Source: Paraprevotella xylaniphila YIT 11841
GTDB taxonomy: Bacteria; Bacteroidota; Bacteroidia; Bacteroidales; Bacteroidaceae
Reading direction: 5' to 3'
Length of the DNA: 64,000 nucleotides
Assembly (NCBI RefSeq): GCF_000205165.1
Contig: NZ_GL883886.1
Location: forward strand, 17,942 to 81,941
The position numbers were made by a program, and so were the translations under genes. Positions 36,393 to 46,300 of the stretch are shown here, piece after piece. Numbering within the stretch: position 1 is the stretch's first letter; each line of letters begins with the position of its first letter. Under the pieces are notes generated by a model. It ran no database searches. It had not been told where the DNA came from and saw only the letters and a list, made by a program, of their open reading frames with translations.

Positions 36393-36857
36393 TTATTTCT
36401 TTTTGACGGTGATTTGGGCATCCTCTACGCGAACTACTACTACGGGAGTGCCTTCGTCCAGGAAACCGTCGGCCGATTTGACTTCCACGGTCCGGCCGCC
36501 GATGTCCGCGTTACCGATGAGGGCGAGCCGGGTAATGGCCACTCCCTCGTCTCCGGGGCGTACGGAAAGTTGTTCCGCCGAGGCTGCCGTGGAATCGATA
36601 CTTTTGTGGAGCGAATATTTCTCCAATGTCTTGGAGTGCATTAGCCAGTAGCCCAACAGTCCGCAGGCTACGATGGATGCTGCGCAGGCCCACAGTCCGG
36701 TGGCCAGTCCAAACCAACTGAAAGCTACGTAGTTGGCACCTACGAGGCAGCAAGCTGCCGCTATGCCCGCTATGCTGATGCCCGGGAAGACGAACAACTC
36801 TATGGCGAGCAGGATGGCGCATAGGGCGAATAAGATGATAAGCGTAAATATTTCCAT
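36393..36857 (-). CDS. NfeD-family membrane protein, 154 aa
   Basis: Short NfeD1b type without the ClpP-like protease domain. Hydrophobic segments lie at about 1-25, 30-45 and 50-72 (IFTLIILFALCAILLAIELF). The C-terminal OB-fold (SVRPGDEGVAITRLALIGNA, FLDEGTPVVVVRVEDAQITV) is typical. It partners FloA, which is encoded next. Spacing to rsgA is 19 bases, so it is part of the frr transcript. Confidence 0.92.
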   Translation of the reverse strand: MEIFTLIILFALCAILLAIELFVFPGISIAGIAAACCLVGANYVAFSWFGLATGLWACAASIVACGLLGYWLMHSKTLEKYSLHKSIDSTAASAEQLSVRPGDEGVAITRLALIGNADIGGRTVEVKSADGFLDEGTPVVVVRVEDAQITVKKK

Positions 36858-36876
36858 GGTCTTGGGGTTTTAGGGG

Positions 36877-37809
36877 TCAGTAACCTTGCCTGTATTTGGT
36901 TTCATGTTGGTCTTCCAACATGTTGAGATAAGAGGCATAGCGGCTTTCGCTGATGAGGTGTTCCTCTACGGCGCGGCGTACGGCGCAGCCCGGCTCATGG
37001 GTGTGCGTGCAATTGTTGTATTTGCAGTCTGCCGAAATCTGGAAAATTTCGCGGAAGTAGTGTGCCACTTCTTCTTTCTCGAAGTCGAATGTGCCGAATC
37101 CTTTGATGCCCGGGGTGTCGATGACGTAACCGCCGCCCGGCAAGCTGAACATCTCGCTGAATGTCGTGGTGTGCATGCCCGTGTCGTGTGCGGCTGAAAT
37201 TTCTGCAGTCCGCAGGTTCAGGTCGGGTATCAGTTTGTTCAGTAGGGTAGATTTCCCTACGCCGGAATGGCCGGAGAACAGGGTGGTGCGTTTTTCTAAG
37301 CTTTCGCGCAGCGCGCCGATGCCGGTAGACTGCAAGGCCGAACAGGCATGGCAGGGATAGCCGATGGTGGTGTACAGGTGCATCATGCCTTCCATGTAAC
37401 GGAGGTCGTCGGCATCATAGCAATCGGTCTTGTTGAAAACGAGCGATACCGGAACGCGGTACGCTTCGGCCGAAGCCAGGAAACGGTCGATGAAGGTGGT
37501 GGAAGTTTCCGGATGGCTGACGGTTACGATTAAAAAAGCCTGGTCTACGTTGGCTGCGATAATATGGCTTTGTTTGGACAGGTTGGAAGCTTTCCGGATG
37601 ATGTAGTTCTTACGGTCTTCTATTTCTGTGATGAAAGCCGTCCCCTCCGCATTGACGGTGATTTGCACAAAATCGCCTACCGCCACCGGGTTGGTGCTGC
37701 GTATGCCTTTCAGGCGGAAGTTGCCTTTGATTTTAGAATCAACAAGTTGGCCGTCGTCCGTGCGGACGACGTACCAACTCCCTGTATTACGGATGACAAG
37801 CCCTCGCAT
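36877..37809 (-). CDS. rsgA: Ribosome small subunit-dependent GTPase A, 310 aa
   Basis: A circularly permuted GTPase that helps 30S maturation. OB-fold N-terminus ([18 protein letters not shown]), then G4 (NKTD), G1 [12 protein letters not shown], switch region [13 protein letters not shown] and G3 [10 protein letters not shown] zinc finger ([14 protein letters not shown]) closes the C-terminus. It overlaps frr by one base as TGATG (37807-37811). Confidence 0.96.
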   Translation of the reverse strand: MRGLVIRNTGSWYVVRTDDGQLVDSKIKGNFRLKGIRSTNPVAVGDFVQITVNAEGTAFITEIEDRKNYIIRKASNLSKQSHIIAANVDQAFLIVTVSHPETSTTFIDRFLASAEAYRVPVSLVFNKTDCYDADDLRYMEGMMHLYTTIGYPCHACSALQSTGIGALRESLEKRTTLFSGHSGVGKSTLLNKLIPDLNLRTAEISAAHDTGMHTTTFSEMFSLPGGGYVIDTPGIKGFGTFDFEKEEVAHYFREIFQISADCKYNNCTHTHEPGCAVRRAVEEHLISESRYASYLNMLEDQHETKYRQGY

Positions 37810-38369
37810 CAGACGGTCATGATTTCTTTGTCTTTGGCCGCATACAAGTCATCGATTTGTTTGATGTACTTGTCATGCACCTTTTGCAATTTGGCCTCCG
37901 AGTTCTTTTGTTCGTCTTCAGCCATGCCGTCTTTCACTGCTTTTTTCAGGGCATCGATGGCGTCGCGGCGTGCGTTGCGTACGCTGACCTTTGCCGTTTC
38001 GCATTCGGCCTTACATTGTTTGGCCAGCTGTTTGCGGCGTTCCTCGGTCAAGGGCGGGATGCCGATACGGATAATTTCACCGTTGTTTTCCGGCATGATG
38101 CCCAATTCGGAATCTATAATCGCTTTTTCGATGGCGCGGAACATGTTTTTGTCCCACGGCTTGATGGCGATGCTGCGGGCATCGGGTGTGTTGACGGCTG
38201 CCACATTATTGATGGGTACCATGGAACCGTAGGAATCCACACGGATGCCGTCGAGCAAACGGATGTCGGCCTTTCCTGCACGGATGTGCGCCAAGGCTTC
38301 GTCCAGGTACATTACCGCCATGTCCATTTTCTCCTGCGCTTCGTCAAGGATAGTCTTTGAATCTGCCAT
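37809..38369 (-). CDS. frr: Ribosome recycling factor, 186 aa
   Basis: RRF splits post-termination ribosomes with EF-G. Family features: [67 protein letters not shown]. Standard length. First gene of the frr-rsgA-nfeD-floA operon; preceded by a promoter at 38421-38451 with a 47-nt leader. Confidence 0.97.
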   Translation of the reverse strand: MADSKTILDEAQEKMDMAVMYLDEALAHIRAGKADIRLLDGIRVDSYGSMVPINNVAAVNTPDARSIAIKPWDKNMFRAIEKAIIDSELGIMPENNGEIIRIGIPPLTEERRKQLAKQCKAECETAKVSVRNARRDAIDALKKAVKDGMAEDEQKNSEAKLQKVHDKYIKQIDDLYAAKDKEIMTV

Positions 38370-38420
38370 AATCTGTTCTTTTGTTAAGATGATATATTGA
38401 TACTATGATACTTTGAAAAA

Positions 38421-38451
38421 CAAAAGTAGCGGATTTTTTATTCATCTGCAA
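38421..38451 (-). promoter_or_regulatory. Promoter of the frr operon
   Basis: On the minus strand, TTG (38451-38449), exactly 20 bases, TACTTTTG (38428-38421). Confidence 0.72.
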
Positions 38452-38509
38452 TAAAACGGGGGAGGAATTATCGGAAAGTCTTCTGGCATGGTACTCGTTT
38501 TCATCTTAT

Positions 38510-38540
38510 TTGTTCTTTTTCACTTAAAAACCTATCTTTG
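38510..38540 (+). promoter_or_regulatory. Promoter of the SMR gene
   Basis: TTG (38510-38512), 20 bases, TATCTTTG (38533-38540); leader of about 22 nt. Confidence 0.72.
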
Positions 38541-38566
38541 TAGCTTCATTCTAAAAAGAGAGGGAT

Positions 38567-38902
38567 ATGCTGAAGAGTTATTTGGTATTGTTGATGGCCA
38601 TTGTTTTTGAAACGGTGGCAACTTCTTTTCTGAAACAAAGCGGGCAGTTTACGAAGTTTTGGCCTTCGGTGGTGACGGTAGTCGGGTATGCGGCGGCTTT
38701 TTATTGCCTTAGCTTGGTGCTGAAACACATCCCGGTGGGCATTGCATACGCCATTTGGTCGGGCGTGGGAATCGTGCTGATAGCCGTCATCGGTTCCACG
38801 GTGTTTAAGCAACATCTTGACTGGCCGGCCGTGTTGGGGTTGGCTTTGATTATTGCCGGTGTGGTGGTGATTAACGTGTTCTCGGATTCTGTATCTCACT
38901 GA
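38567..38902 (+). CDS. Small multidrug resistance (SMR) exporter, 111 aa
   Basis: Four helices. E15 in IVFETVATSFLKQS is the invariant proton/substrate-binding glutamate. YCLSLVLKHIPVGIAYAIWS and GVGIVLIAVIG are SMR core motifs. It belongs to the EmrE/QacE side of the family (quaternary ammonium and dye export) rather than to the guanidinium group by eye, but this is not decisive. Works as a dimer. Single gene, own promoter. Confidence 0.92.
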   Translation: MLKSYLVLLMAIVFETVATSFLKQSGQFTKFWPSVVTVVGYAAAFYCLSLVLKHIPVGIAYAIWSGVGIVLIAVIGSTVFKQHLDWPAVLGLALIIAGVVVINVFSDSVSH

Positions 38903-38925
38903 TTTCCGTTATGGGGGTATAAAAG

Positions 38926-38954
38926 TGCCCGTCATGTGTTCGGCATGGCGGGCA
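38926..38954 (+). terminator. Hairpin after the SMR gene
   Basis: TGCCCGTCATG with CATGGCGGGCA (one T-G pair), 7-nt loop; weak T tract (TTGCGTTTTATG). Confidence 0.55.
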
Positions 38955-38994
38955 TTGCGTTTTATGTATCGGTCGTTTTGGAGCAGATGCTGAA

Positions 38995-39705
38995 TCAGTT
39001 GTGTACCAAAGTCCCGATGTTTTCTCCTTCCATTACTTTTTTTAGGTTTCCGTACACGTCCATGTTGAAGACATAGATGGGCAGGTTGTTCTCCTTGCAC
39101 ATCGTGGTTGCGGTGAGGTCCATTACTTTCAGGCCCTTGTGGTAGATTTCATCGTATGTGATTTCACTGAACTTCGTGGCCGTGGGGTCTTTTTCCGGGT
39201 CGGCCGTGTACACGCCGTCCACACGCGTCCCTTTAAGCATCACGTCGGCTTCGATTTCAATGCCGCGCAACGATGAACCTGTGTCGGTCGTGAAATAAGG
39301 GTTGCCCGTGCCGGCGCTCATGATGACCACTTCTCCGGCTTCCATGTATCCGATGGCCTTCCATTTGCTGTAAAACTCGCCGATCGGCTCCATGCGGATG
39401 GCGGTCAGCACGCGGCTTTTCACGCCGATGGCCCCCAACGCGCTGCTCAGTCCGAGCGAATTGATGACCGTGGCGCACATGCCCATCTGGTCGCCTTTGA
39501 CGCGGTCGAATCCTTTGCCTGCACCGCTCAGGCCGCGGAAAATGTTGCCTCCGCCGATGACGATGCCGATTTGCACGCCCATGTCGTGCACTTCCTTGAT
39601 TTGTTCCGCATATTCGGCCAGACGTTTTTCGTCGATGCCGTAACGTTGTTCTCCCATGAGGCTCTCGCCGCTCAGTTTGAGGAGTATCCTTTTGAATTTA
39701 GCCAT
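38995..39705 (-). CDS. pyrH: UMP kinase, 236 aa
   Basis: Phosphorylates UMP to UDP in pyrimidine synthesis. Motifs: KRILLKLSGESLMGEQ, GGGNIFRGLSGAGKGFDRV, ADVMLKGTRVDGVYTADPEKDP, and MDVYGNLKKVMEGENIGT at the end. Full-length. It follows birA after 19 bases; the yraN-birA-pyrH order implies one transcript. Confidence 0.97.
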   Translation of the reverse strand: MAKFKRILLKLSGESLMGEQRYGIDEKRLAEYAEQIKEVHDMGVQIGIVIGGGNIFRGLSGAGKGFDRVKGDQMGMCATVINSLGLSSALGAIGVKSRVLTAIRMEPIGEFYSKWKAIGYMEAGEVVIMSAGTGNPYFTTDTGSSLRGIEIEADVMLKGTRVDGVYTADPEKDPTATKFSEITYDEIYHKGLKVMDLTATTMCKENNLPIYVFNMDVYGNLKKVMEGENIGTLVHN

Positions 39706-39724
39706 AATAAAGTATTTTGGTTGG

Positions 39725-40525
39725 TTAAAGTACGAATGGGGCGGACGGGTTTGTGCCCGACGGTATCAGGTGGCTTACTTCCTTGAAGGCGTATCTTCGT
39801 GTAATGCCGTTCCTGTCGGTCAGGACCAGGTGCCCGGTAGGTTCCACGTCGTGGATTTCGGCTTCGAAAACACCGTCCGCGTCTTGATAAAGGTGAAAAC
39901 CGTTGCATCGGTAAAGCTGTTCCCGGTAGCTACGGGCGATGTCCTCCGTTCGGCCTTGTTGGATGTTCCGGTAATAGTCCTTGAAACGTTTGATGATGTC
40001 GGCTAAGATGAATACCGGTTCCTCTTCTTTTCCTGTGATTTGTCGGAGCGAGACCGGATTGGGGGCATCGCTGCAGAACGTTTGTTGGTTTATATTGATG
40101 CCGGCTCCTATGATGCAATTCTCGATGCATCTTCCTATCAGGGTGTTCTCGATGAGCATGCCGCAGATTTTCCGGTCCTTCCAGTAGATGTCGTTCGGCC
40201 ATTTGACGCAGATGTCTTTGGCATAGCCGGACAATGTTTCGCAGACAGACAGTGCCATGGCTTGGGACAGGATGAACTGCCGCTTGGCTTCCACTTCGCG
40301 GGGATGGAAGAGCAGGCCGAACAAAAGGTTCTTACCGGCTTCCGATTCCCAAGAATTACCGGCTTGTCCTCGTCCGGCAGTCTGGAAGTCAGCCGTGGCC
40401 AGAATCATGTCTTTCGGAGAAACTGGACGATAATGTTTCAGGAAATCGATGGTGGAGCCTGTCGAGTGGAGCCGTATCCATTCGAACCATGGCGAATCGT
40501 CCAATATGTAAAGTGAATGCGTCAT
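39725..40525 (-). CDS. birA: Biotin--[acetyl-CoA-carboxylase] ligase, 266 aa
   Basis: Attaches biotin to carboxylase BCCP domains. The catalytic loop is GRGQAGNSWESEAGKNL, then VKWPNDIYWKDRKICGML and IGAGININQ. The N-terminal DNA-binding HTH of E. coli BirA is missing, so it is not a repressor. ATG 40525 is used; a TTG two codons upstream is not needed. Confidence 0.93.
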   Translation of the reverse strand: MTHSLYILDDSPWFEWIRLHSTGSTIDFLKHYRPVSPKDMILATADFQTAGRGQAGNSWESEAGKNLLFGLLFHPREVEAKRQFILSQAMALSVCETLSGYAKDICVKWPNDIYWKDRKICGMLIENTLIGRCIENCIIGAGININQQTFCSDAPNPVSLRQITGKEEEPVFILADIIKRFKDYYRNIQQGRTEDIARSYREQLYRCNGFHLYQDADGVFEAEIHDVEPTGHLVLTDRNGITRRYAFKEVSHLIPSGTNPSAPFVL

Positions 40526-40553
40526 ATTCAAAATATTCTAATCGTGTTGCAGG

Positions 40554-40922
40554 TCAGTATAGCGGCGGGTAAAAGGCATCTTCTATATGCCTTAGCCGGG
40601 GGAGCCCGTTTTCTCCCGTTACGACGGTGATGAGGTCGAAGCGTACCGGGAGGTCGATGGCATATTTGCGCAAGTAGGCGTCGGCCGAACTGACAATGCG
40701 TCGTATTTTCCCGTTTGTGACGGCGTCTTCGGGGAGTCCGAATAAAACGTCTTTTCTGGTTTTTACTTCCACGAAGACCAGTGTGCCGTCTTTTTCGGCC
40801 ACGATGTCCAATTCCTTGTGCCCGCACCTCCAGTTCCGGTGTCGGATGACATAACCTTCTGATTGCAGATGGTTTGCAGCCAGTCGTTCTCCTTCTTTTC
40901 CCAGTTCATTGTGTGCGGCCAT
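40554..40922 (-). CDS. YraN/UPF0102 family protein, 122 aa
   Basis: Endonuclease-like fold (LGKEGERLAANHLQSEGYVI, KELDIVAEKDGTLVFVEVKT with the D-ExK-type nuclease signature, then RFDLITVVTGENGLPRLRHI). Family function is unsettled; a Holliday-junction-related nuclease role has been proposed from structure. First gene before birA and pyrH; -7 box at 40948. Confidence 0.9.
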   Translation of the reverse strand: MAAHNELGKEGERLAANHLQSEGYVIRHRNWRCGHKELDIVAEKDGTLVFVEVKTRKDVLFGLPEDAVTNGKIRRIVSSADAYLRKYAIDLPVRFDLITVVTGENGLPRLRHIEDAFYPPLY

Positions 40923-40947
40923 TTCGATTTATTGGATTCCCGTGCTG

Positions 40948-40955
40948 CAAATTTA
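40948..40955 (-). promoter_or_regulatory. -7 box for the yraN-birA-pyrH operon
   Basis: TAAATTTG on the minus strand; leader of about 21 nt. Confidence 0.45.
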
Positions 40956-40964
40956 TTAAAAATA

Positions 40965-40995
40965 TTGGTGAATCCTTGCAGAAATCTTACTTTTG
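40965..40995 (+). promoter_or_regulatory. Promoter of tadA
   Basis: TTG (40965-40967), exactly 20 bases, TACTTTTG (40988-40995). The in-frame ATG at 40993 lies inside the box, so the start is 41017 (leader about 17 nt). Confidence 0.72.
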
Positions 40996-41016
40996 CATGT
41001 ACTAAATTGTGAAGAT

Positions 41017-41451
41017 ATGGCAGATGATGCTTTTTACATGAAAAAAGCGCTGGAAGAGGCGCGGCGTGCTTACGATGAGGATGAAATACCGGTAGGGGCT
41101 GTTGTGGTTTGCGGCGACCGTATTCTGGCGCGTGCACATAACCTGACGGAAACGTTGACGGATGCGACCGCCCATGCCGAGATGCAGGTGATTACGGCGG
41201 CTGCCAATGCTTTAGGCGGAAAATATTTGAACGAATGTACGCTTTATGTGACCTTGGAACCGTGTGTGATGTGTGCGGGGGCCATCGGATGGGCACAGGT
41301 GAAACGTCTGGTTTACGGGGCAACGGATGAAAAAAGAGGATACAAGATGTTTGCACCCCAAGCCATACATCCGCGAACGGAAGTGGTGAGTGGTGTGATG
41401 GCGGACGAGGCCGTGGCTTTGCTGAAAGACTTCTTTAAGGGGAAACGTTAG
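41017..41451 (+). CDS. tadA: tRNA-specific adenosine deaminase, 144 aa
   Basis: Converts A34 to inosine in tRNA-Arg(ACG). Zinc ligands H53 (TAHAEMQ, with catalytic E55), C83 and C86 (EPCVMCAGAI). The family's KRLVYGATDEKRG and the C-terminal VMADEAVALLKDFFKGKR are present. It converges with the DUF4834 gene 7 bases away, with no clear terminator between. Confidence 0.94.
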   Translation: MADDAFYMKKALEEARRAYDEDEIPVGAVVVCGDRILARAHNLTETLTDATAHAEMQVITAAANALGGKYLNECTLYVTLEPCVMCAGAIGWAQVKRLVYGATDEKRGYKMFAPQAIHPRTEVVSGVMADEAVALLKDFFKGKR

Positions 41452-41458
41452 GTTTCTT

Positions 41459-41719
41459 TTATTTGATTTCCTCGTAATCCACATACTCCCCTTCGTTGTC
41501 ATCGAATATTTTGTGCGAACTTTGGGACGAGGATTGAGAGTGGTTTTGCGACGTGGTTTGCCCGTGGGGATTACGGGATGAAGACTGTTGTTTATGGTTC
41601 TTGGGAGAAAATGAAGACATGATGTTCCGTACTCTTCTGGCTATATTAAGGACCATAATGAGCAGGAAGGCCAAAAAGGCAAAAAGTAAACCGAATATAC
41701 ATCCTAAAGGACCTGTCAT
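41459..41719 (-). CDS. DUF4834 family membrane protein, 86 aa
   Basis: One N-terminal hydrophobic helix (CIFGLLFAFLAFLLIMVLNI) followed by a basic stretch and a Ser/Gln/Asn-rich linker, ending with the acidic motif DDNEGEYVDYEEIK that marks this Bacteroidales family. No known function. It follows pssA after 55 bases, so it may join the phospholipid operon. Confidence 0.85.
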   Translation of the reverse strand: MTGPLGCIFGLLFAFLAFLLIMVLNIARRVRNIMSSFSPKNHKQQSSSRNPHGQTTSQNHSQSSSQSSHKIFDDNEGEYVDYEEIK

Positions 41720-41774
41720 AAATATGATTTTTTATGCTTTGTTGCCAGACTGATGAACAAGAACCGTGCCAAAG

Positions 41775-42488
41775 TCAGTGAGTTTTCTGTCGTGCAGTCA
41801 GGACAGAGAGGATGACGTACCATGCGATGATGGCTGCAAAACAACTGAATCCCAAAAAGATAATCATGGGGATGCAAGTCAGGATGAAAATAAACTTAAT
41901 TTTATTGTCTTGCCAGGAAAGGTTCTTGAATTTGAGGGCAAACATGGGGATCTCCGCTACCAAAAGGAAACAGGATAGCAACATGAACATGAAAAGGAAG
42001 AAAGCATTGAACTTTTCTGAAACCAAAAATCCATAGTTGCCCACAATCAGCGAAGCCCAAAACAAGGTGTTGGCCGGGGTCGGTACGCCAATGAAAGACG
42101 ATGTTTGCCGCGTGTCGATGTTGAATTTGGCTAACCGCAAAGCCGAAAATGCCGCCATAAGGAATGCCGTATAGGGCATCACGTCGCGCAGCGGCTCCAT
42201 GAAATCAGGATAAACCACCCGATGGAACAGATGGAATATCATGGCCGAAGGGGCTACTCCAAAGGTCACTACATCTGCCAACGAATCCAATTCCTTTCCT
42301 ATGGGGGAGGATACTTTCAGCACGCGAGCCGACATCCCATCGAAGAAATCGAATACGGCTCCTATGACAATGAGCAGAAACGCCCAACTGTAATTACCGT
42401 AGAAAGCTGCACCCGTAGCCATACAGCCGGAAATCAGGTTGCAGCAAGTAATGCTGTTGGGAATCTGTCGTATGATGATATTTGCCAT
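41775..42488 (-). CDS. pssA: CDP-diacylglycerol--serine O-phosphatidyltransferase, 237 aa
   Basis: Makes phosphatidylserine at the inner membrane. CDP-alcohol transferase signature (DG-x2-AR-x8-G-x3-D-x3-D) in FFDGMSARVLKVSSPIGKEL then DSLAD. About six hydrophobic helices follow. It lies 11 bases after psd, which turns its product into phosphatidylethanolamine. Confidence 0.95.
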   Translation of the reverse strand: MANIIIRQIPNSITCCNLISGCMATGAAFYGNYSWAFLLIVIGAVFDFFDGMSARVLKVSSPIGKELDSLADVVTFGVAPSAMIFHLFHRVVYPDFMEPLRDVMPYTAFLMAAFSALRLAKFNIDTRQTSSFIGVPTPANTLFWASLIVGNYGFLVSEKFNAFFLFMFMLLSCFLLVAEIPMFALKFKNLSWQDNKIKFIFILTCIPMIIFLGFSCFAAIIAWYVILSVLTARQKTH

Positions 42489-42499
42489 ATGACATTTTA

Positions 42500-43186
42500 T
42501 TATAATTTGGTGATGATGGTTTCATTACCCACCGTCTTTTGCCCCAATTTGACGTTGACTTTGGTCCCGACCGGAAGGAAAAGGTCGACTCTGGAACCGA
42601 ACTTGATGAATCCCATGTGTTCGTCGATATAACAATCTTCGTCTTCGCGGGCGTATGTCACGATGCGCCGAGCCATGGCACCGGCAATCTGCCGTGCCAT
42701 GATGAAGACACCGTCCGGTGTTTCGATGACGATGGTGGAACGTTCATTCTCAATGCTGGCTTTGGGCAACCAAGCCTTATGAAAGTTTCCGTCGTGATGT
42801 TCCACCAACCTTACGGTGCCGTCCACCGGAATCCAGTTGGCGTGCACGTTGGTCAAGCTCATGAAAATGGAAACCATTAGCCGGCGGTCATGGAAATATT
42901 CGTTTTCGTCCACCTCCTCTATCACGACGATTTTACCGTCGGCCGGAGCTACGACAACGTTTTCCGTGTCTCCCTCGAAACGTCTGATCGGACATCGGAA
43001 GAAATTGACTACGATGAGGTAGATGACCGTGCATACGGTTGCAGAAACATAGAACGGGAGCTTGCATTCAAATGCATAGTAAAGGCAGGCGTTAAACAGA
43101 AGTAGTCCCCCAGCACCCGCAATGAGCGTGTGCGTGCCTTCCCGATGTATTCTGATTTTTTTTAATTTATTCAATTTTCGTCCCAT
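42500..43186 (-). CDS. psd: Phosphatidylserine decarboxylase, archaeal-type, 228 aa
   Basis: Decarboxylates phosphatidylserine to phosphatidylethanolamine. The self-cleavage site is the GS pair in [12 protein letters not shown], where Ser becomes the pyruvoyl group. The N-terminus has two hydrophobic segments ([30 protein letters not shown]). Short form typical of Bacteroidales. First gene of the operon with a consensus promoter upstream. Confidence 0.94.
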   Translation of the reverse strand: MGRKLNKLKKIRIHREGTHTLIAGAGGLLLFNACLYYAFECKLPFYVSATVCTVIYLIVVNFFRCPIRRFEGDTENVVVAPADGKIVVIEEVDENEYFHDRRLMVSIFMSLTNVHANWIPVDGTVRLVEHHDGNFHKAWLPKASIENERSTIVIETPDGVFIMARQIAGAMARRIVTYAREDEDCYIDEHMGFIKFGSRVDLFLPVGTKVNVKLGQKTVGNETIITKL

Positions 43187-43211
43187 GGAGTTTTCCCCTT
43201 ATATTAAAGGA

Positions 43212-43241
43212 CAAAGGTAGCTATATTCCGTTAAAATGCAA
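43212..43241 (-). promoter_or_regulatory. Promoter of the psd-pssA operon
   Basis: On the minus strand, TTTG ending near 43239, 19 bases, TACCTTTG (43219-43212); leader of about 21 nt. Confidence 0.68.
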
Positions 43242-43310
43242 AATTCCGTACTTTCTTTTTCAAGGGGCGGCCCCTAAAAAGTCTTTTATGTTAAAAAACA
43301 AAGGTTTCTT

Positions 43311-43341
43311 TTGTTGGTTTCCTTAATGTGGCGTAACTTTA
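43311..43341 (+). promoter_or_regulatory. Promoter of dnaE
   Basis: TTG (43311-43313), exactly 20 bases, TAACTTTA (43334-43341), one mismatch to consensus; leader of about 32 nt. Confidence 0.62.
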
Positions 43342-43377
43342 CCCACGATTTCTGTTTTTACCAAATTCATATTTATT

Positions 43378-46300
43378 ATGCAGGACTTCGTACATCTTCA
43401 TGTGCATACCCAGTATTCCATTCTCGATGGTCAGGCCAGCGTGTCGCGTTTGGTTGACAAGGCGATGAAAGACGGTATGCGCGGAATGGCCATTACCGAC
43501 CATGGCAACATGATGGCCATCAAGGAGTTTTTTAATTATACGACCAAAAAAAACAGCGGTACGAATGCGGACATCAAAATGTGGAAGAAGCGTATCGCCT
43601 TGTTGGAGAACGGTGAGGATGCGGCTCTGAAAGAATGGGTGGACGGGCAGAAAAAGAAGCAGAAAGAGGCCGATGAACTGAGACGGCGGGCGGAAGCGAA
43701 TGATGAGCCGATACCGGCTGAGGCGAATTTCGTGCCGGAGGAGCAACCGGAGTTTCCTTCGGTTGCCGACCAGTTGACCACGGCTCGCGTGGAGTTGGCG
43801 GCGGCTCGGAAACGTTTGTTCAAACCGATATTCGGTTGTGAAATGTATGTGGCACCTCGTCGTCTGGATCAGATGGAAAAAGAGAAGGACGGGCGGAGGT
43901 ATCATTTAATCGTGTTGGCCAAAAATGAAACGGGGTATCATAACTTGGTCAAGTTGGTCTCCAAATCGTGGACAGACGGTTTTTATGTGCGTCCGCGTAC
44001 AGACCGCTTTGAATTGGAGGCGCATCGGGAAGGACTAATCATCTGTTCTGCTTGTATAGCCGGTGAAGTTCCCCGGAAAATACTGTCGGGCGACCTTGAA
44101 GGGGCTGAAGAAGCGGTGCAGTGGTACAAACGCGTGTTTGGAGACAACTATTATCTGGAACTTCAGCGCCATGAGGTGAAAGATCCGGACCAACGGGCCA
44201 ACCGTGAGACTTTTCCATTGCAGCAACGAGCCAATGCGAGATTGATAGAACTGGCCCGTAAATATGACGTGAAGTTGGTCTGTACGAACGACTGCCATTT
44301 TGTGGAGCAGGAGGATGCCGAGGCGCACGACCGTTTGATCTGCCTGAGCACCAACCGAGATTTGGATGACCCGAAACGTATGCTTTATTCCAAACAGGAA
44401 TGGTTCAAGACGCGGGCAGAAATGAATGAAGTGTTTGCAGACGTGCCGGAGGCATTGGCCAACACTTGCGACATTTGCGACCAAGTGGAGTTTTACAGCA
44501 TCGACCATGCGCCGATTATGCCGAACTTTGCCATTCCGGAAGAATTTGGAACCGAAGAGGGTTATCGGAAGAAATATACCGATGAGGACTTGTTTGAGGA
44601 GTTTACCCGCGACGAGAATGGCAACGTGGTGCTCAGCCGCGAGGATGCCGAACAGAAAGTGAAGAAACTGGGCGGCTGTGACAAGCTTTACCGTTTGAAG
44701 TTGGAAGCCGATTATCTGGCTGAGCTGACTTATATCGGGGCGGCCAAGCTTTACGGTGACCCGTTGCCGGAGCATGTACGGGAACGCATCAACTTCGAGT
44801 TGCACGTGATGAAGACGATGGGTTTTCCCGGTTACTTCCTCATCGTGCAAGATTATATCAATGCCGCACGTCACGAGTTGAACGTGTCCGTGGGACCGGG
44901 ACGTGGGTCGGCGGCCGGTTCTGCAGTGGCCTATTGCTTGGGCATTACGAAAATAGACCCCATTGAATACGATTTGCTGTTTGAGCGTTTCCTGAACCCC
45001 GACCGTATTTCATTGCCCGATATCGACGTGGATTTCGATGATGACGGACGCGGAAAGGTCTTGAGTTGGGTGACGCAGAAATACGGTGAAGAGAAAGTGG
45101 CGCATATCATCACCTACGGTACTATGGCCACGAAACTGGCCATAAAGGATGTGGCCCGGGTGGAAAAGCTGCCGTTGGACATTTCCAACGGATTGTGCAA
45201 GCTCATACCGGACAAGTTGCCGGACGACGAAAACGGCAAGTCGCGTAAAATGAATCTCCCGAATGCCATCTCGTGCATTCCGGAGTTGCAACAGGCCGAG
45301 GCATCGCCGAATCCATTGTTGCGCGACACCATCCGTTATGCCCGGATGCTGGAGGGTAATGTGCGGAACACGGGCGTGCATGCCTGCGGTGTAATCATCT
45401 GTCGTGACGACGTGTCCGATTGGGTGCCGGTCAGCACAGCCGAGGACAAGGAAACGGGAGAGAAGCTCCGCTGTACGCAGTACGAAGGTTCCGTGATTGA
45501 AGACACAGGATTGATCAAGATGGACTTTCTGGGGTTGAAGACCCTTTCCATCATCAAGGAATGCCAGGCCAACATCTACGACAGTCTCGGGATGGAAATA
45601 GACGTGGACGCATTGGACATTACGGACCCGGCCACCTATCGTCTGTATTGCGACGGGCGTACCATAGGGACGTTCCAGTTCGAATCTCCCGGCATGCAGA
45701 AGTATTTGCGCGAATTGCAGCCTTCCACATTCGAGGACCTTATCGCCATGAATGCGCTTTACCGTCCGGGGCCGATGGATTATATACCCGACTTTATCGA
45801 CCGTAAACAGGGGCGTAAACCGGTGGAATACGACATACCGTGTATGGAGAAGTATCTGAAAGACACATACGGTATCACGGTGTATCAGGAGCAGGTGATG
45901 TTGCTGTCCCGCCAGTTGGCCGATTTTACGCGAGGCGAGAGCGATACATTGCGTAAGGCTATGGGTAAGAAGCTGATAGAAAAGCTGAACCACATGTATC
46001 CCAAGTTCATCGAGGGCGGAAAGAAGAATGGCCACGACCCGAAAGTGTTGGAAAAGATTTGGGCGGACTGGAAGAAGTTTGCCTCGTATGCGTTCAACAA
46101 GAGCCATGCCACGTGCTATTCTTGGGTGGCTTACCAGACGGCTTACCTGAAAGCTAATTTCCCGGCCCAGTACATGGCAGCCGTAATGAGCCGAAGCTTG
46201 GCGAACATTACCGACATTACGAAGCTGATGAGCGAGTGTAAAAGTATCGGTATCAATACTTTGGGGCCGGATGTCAACATCAGCCGCCGGAAGTTCAGTG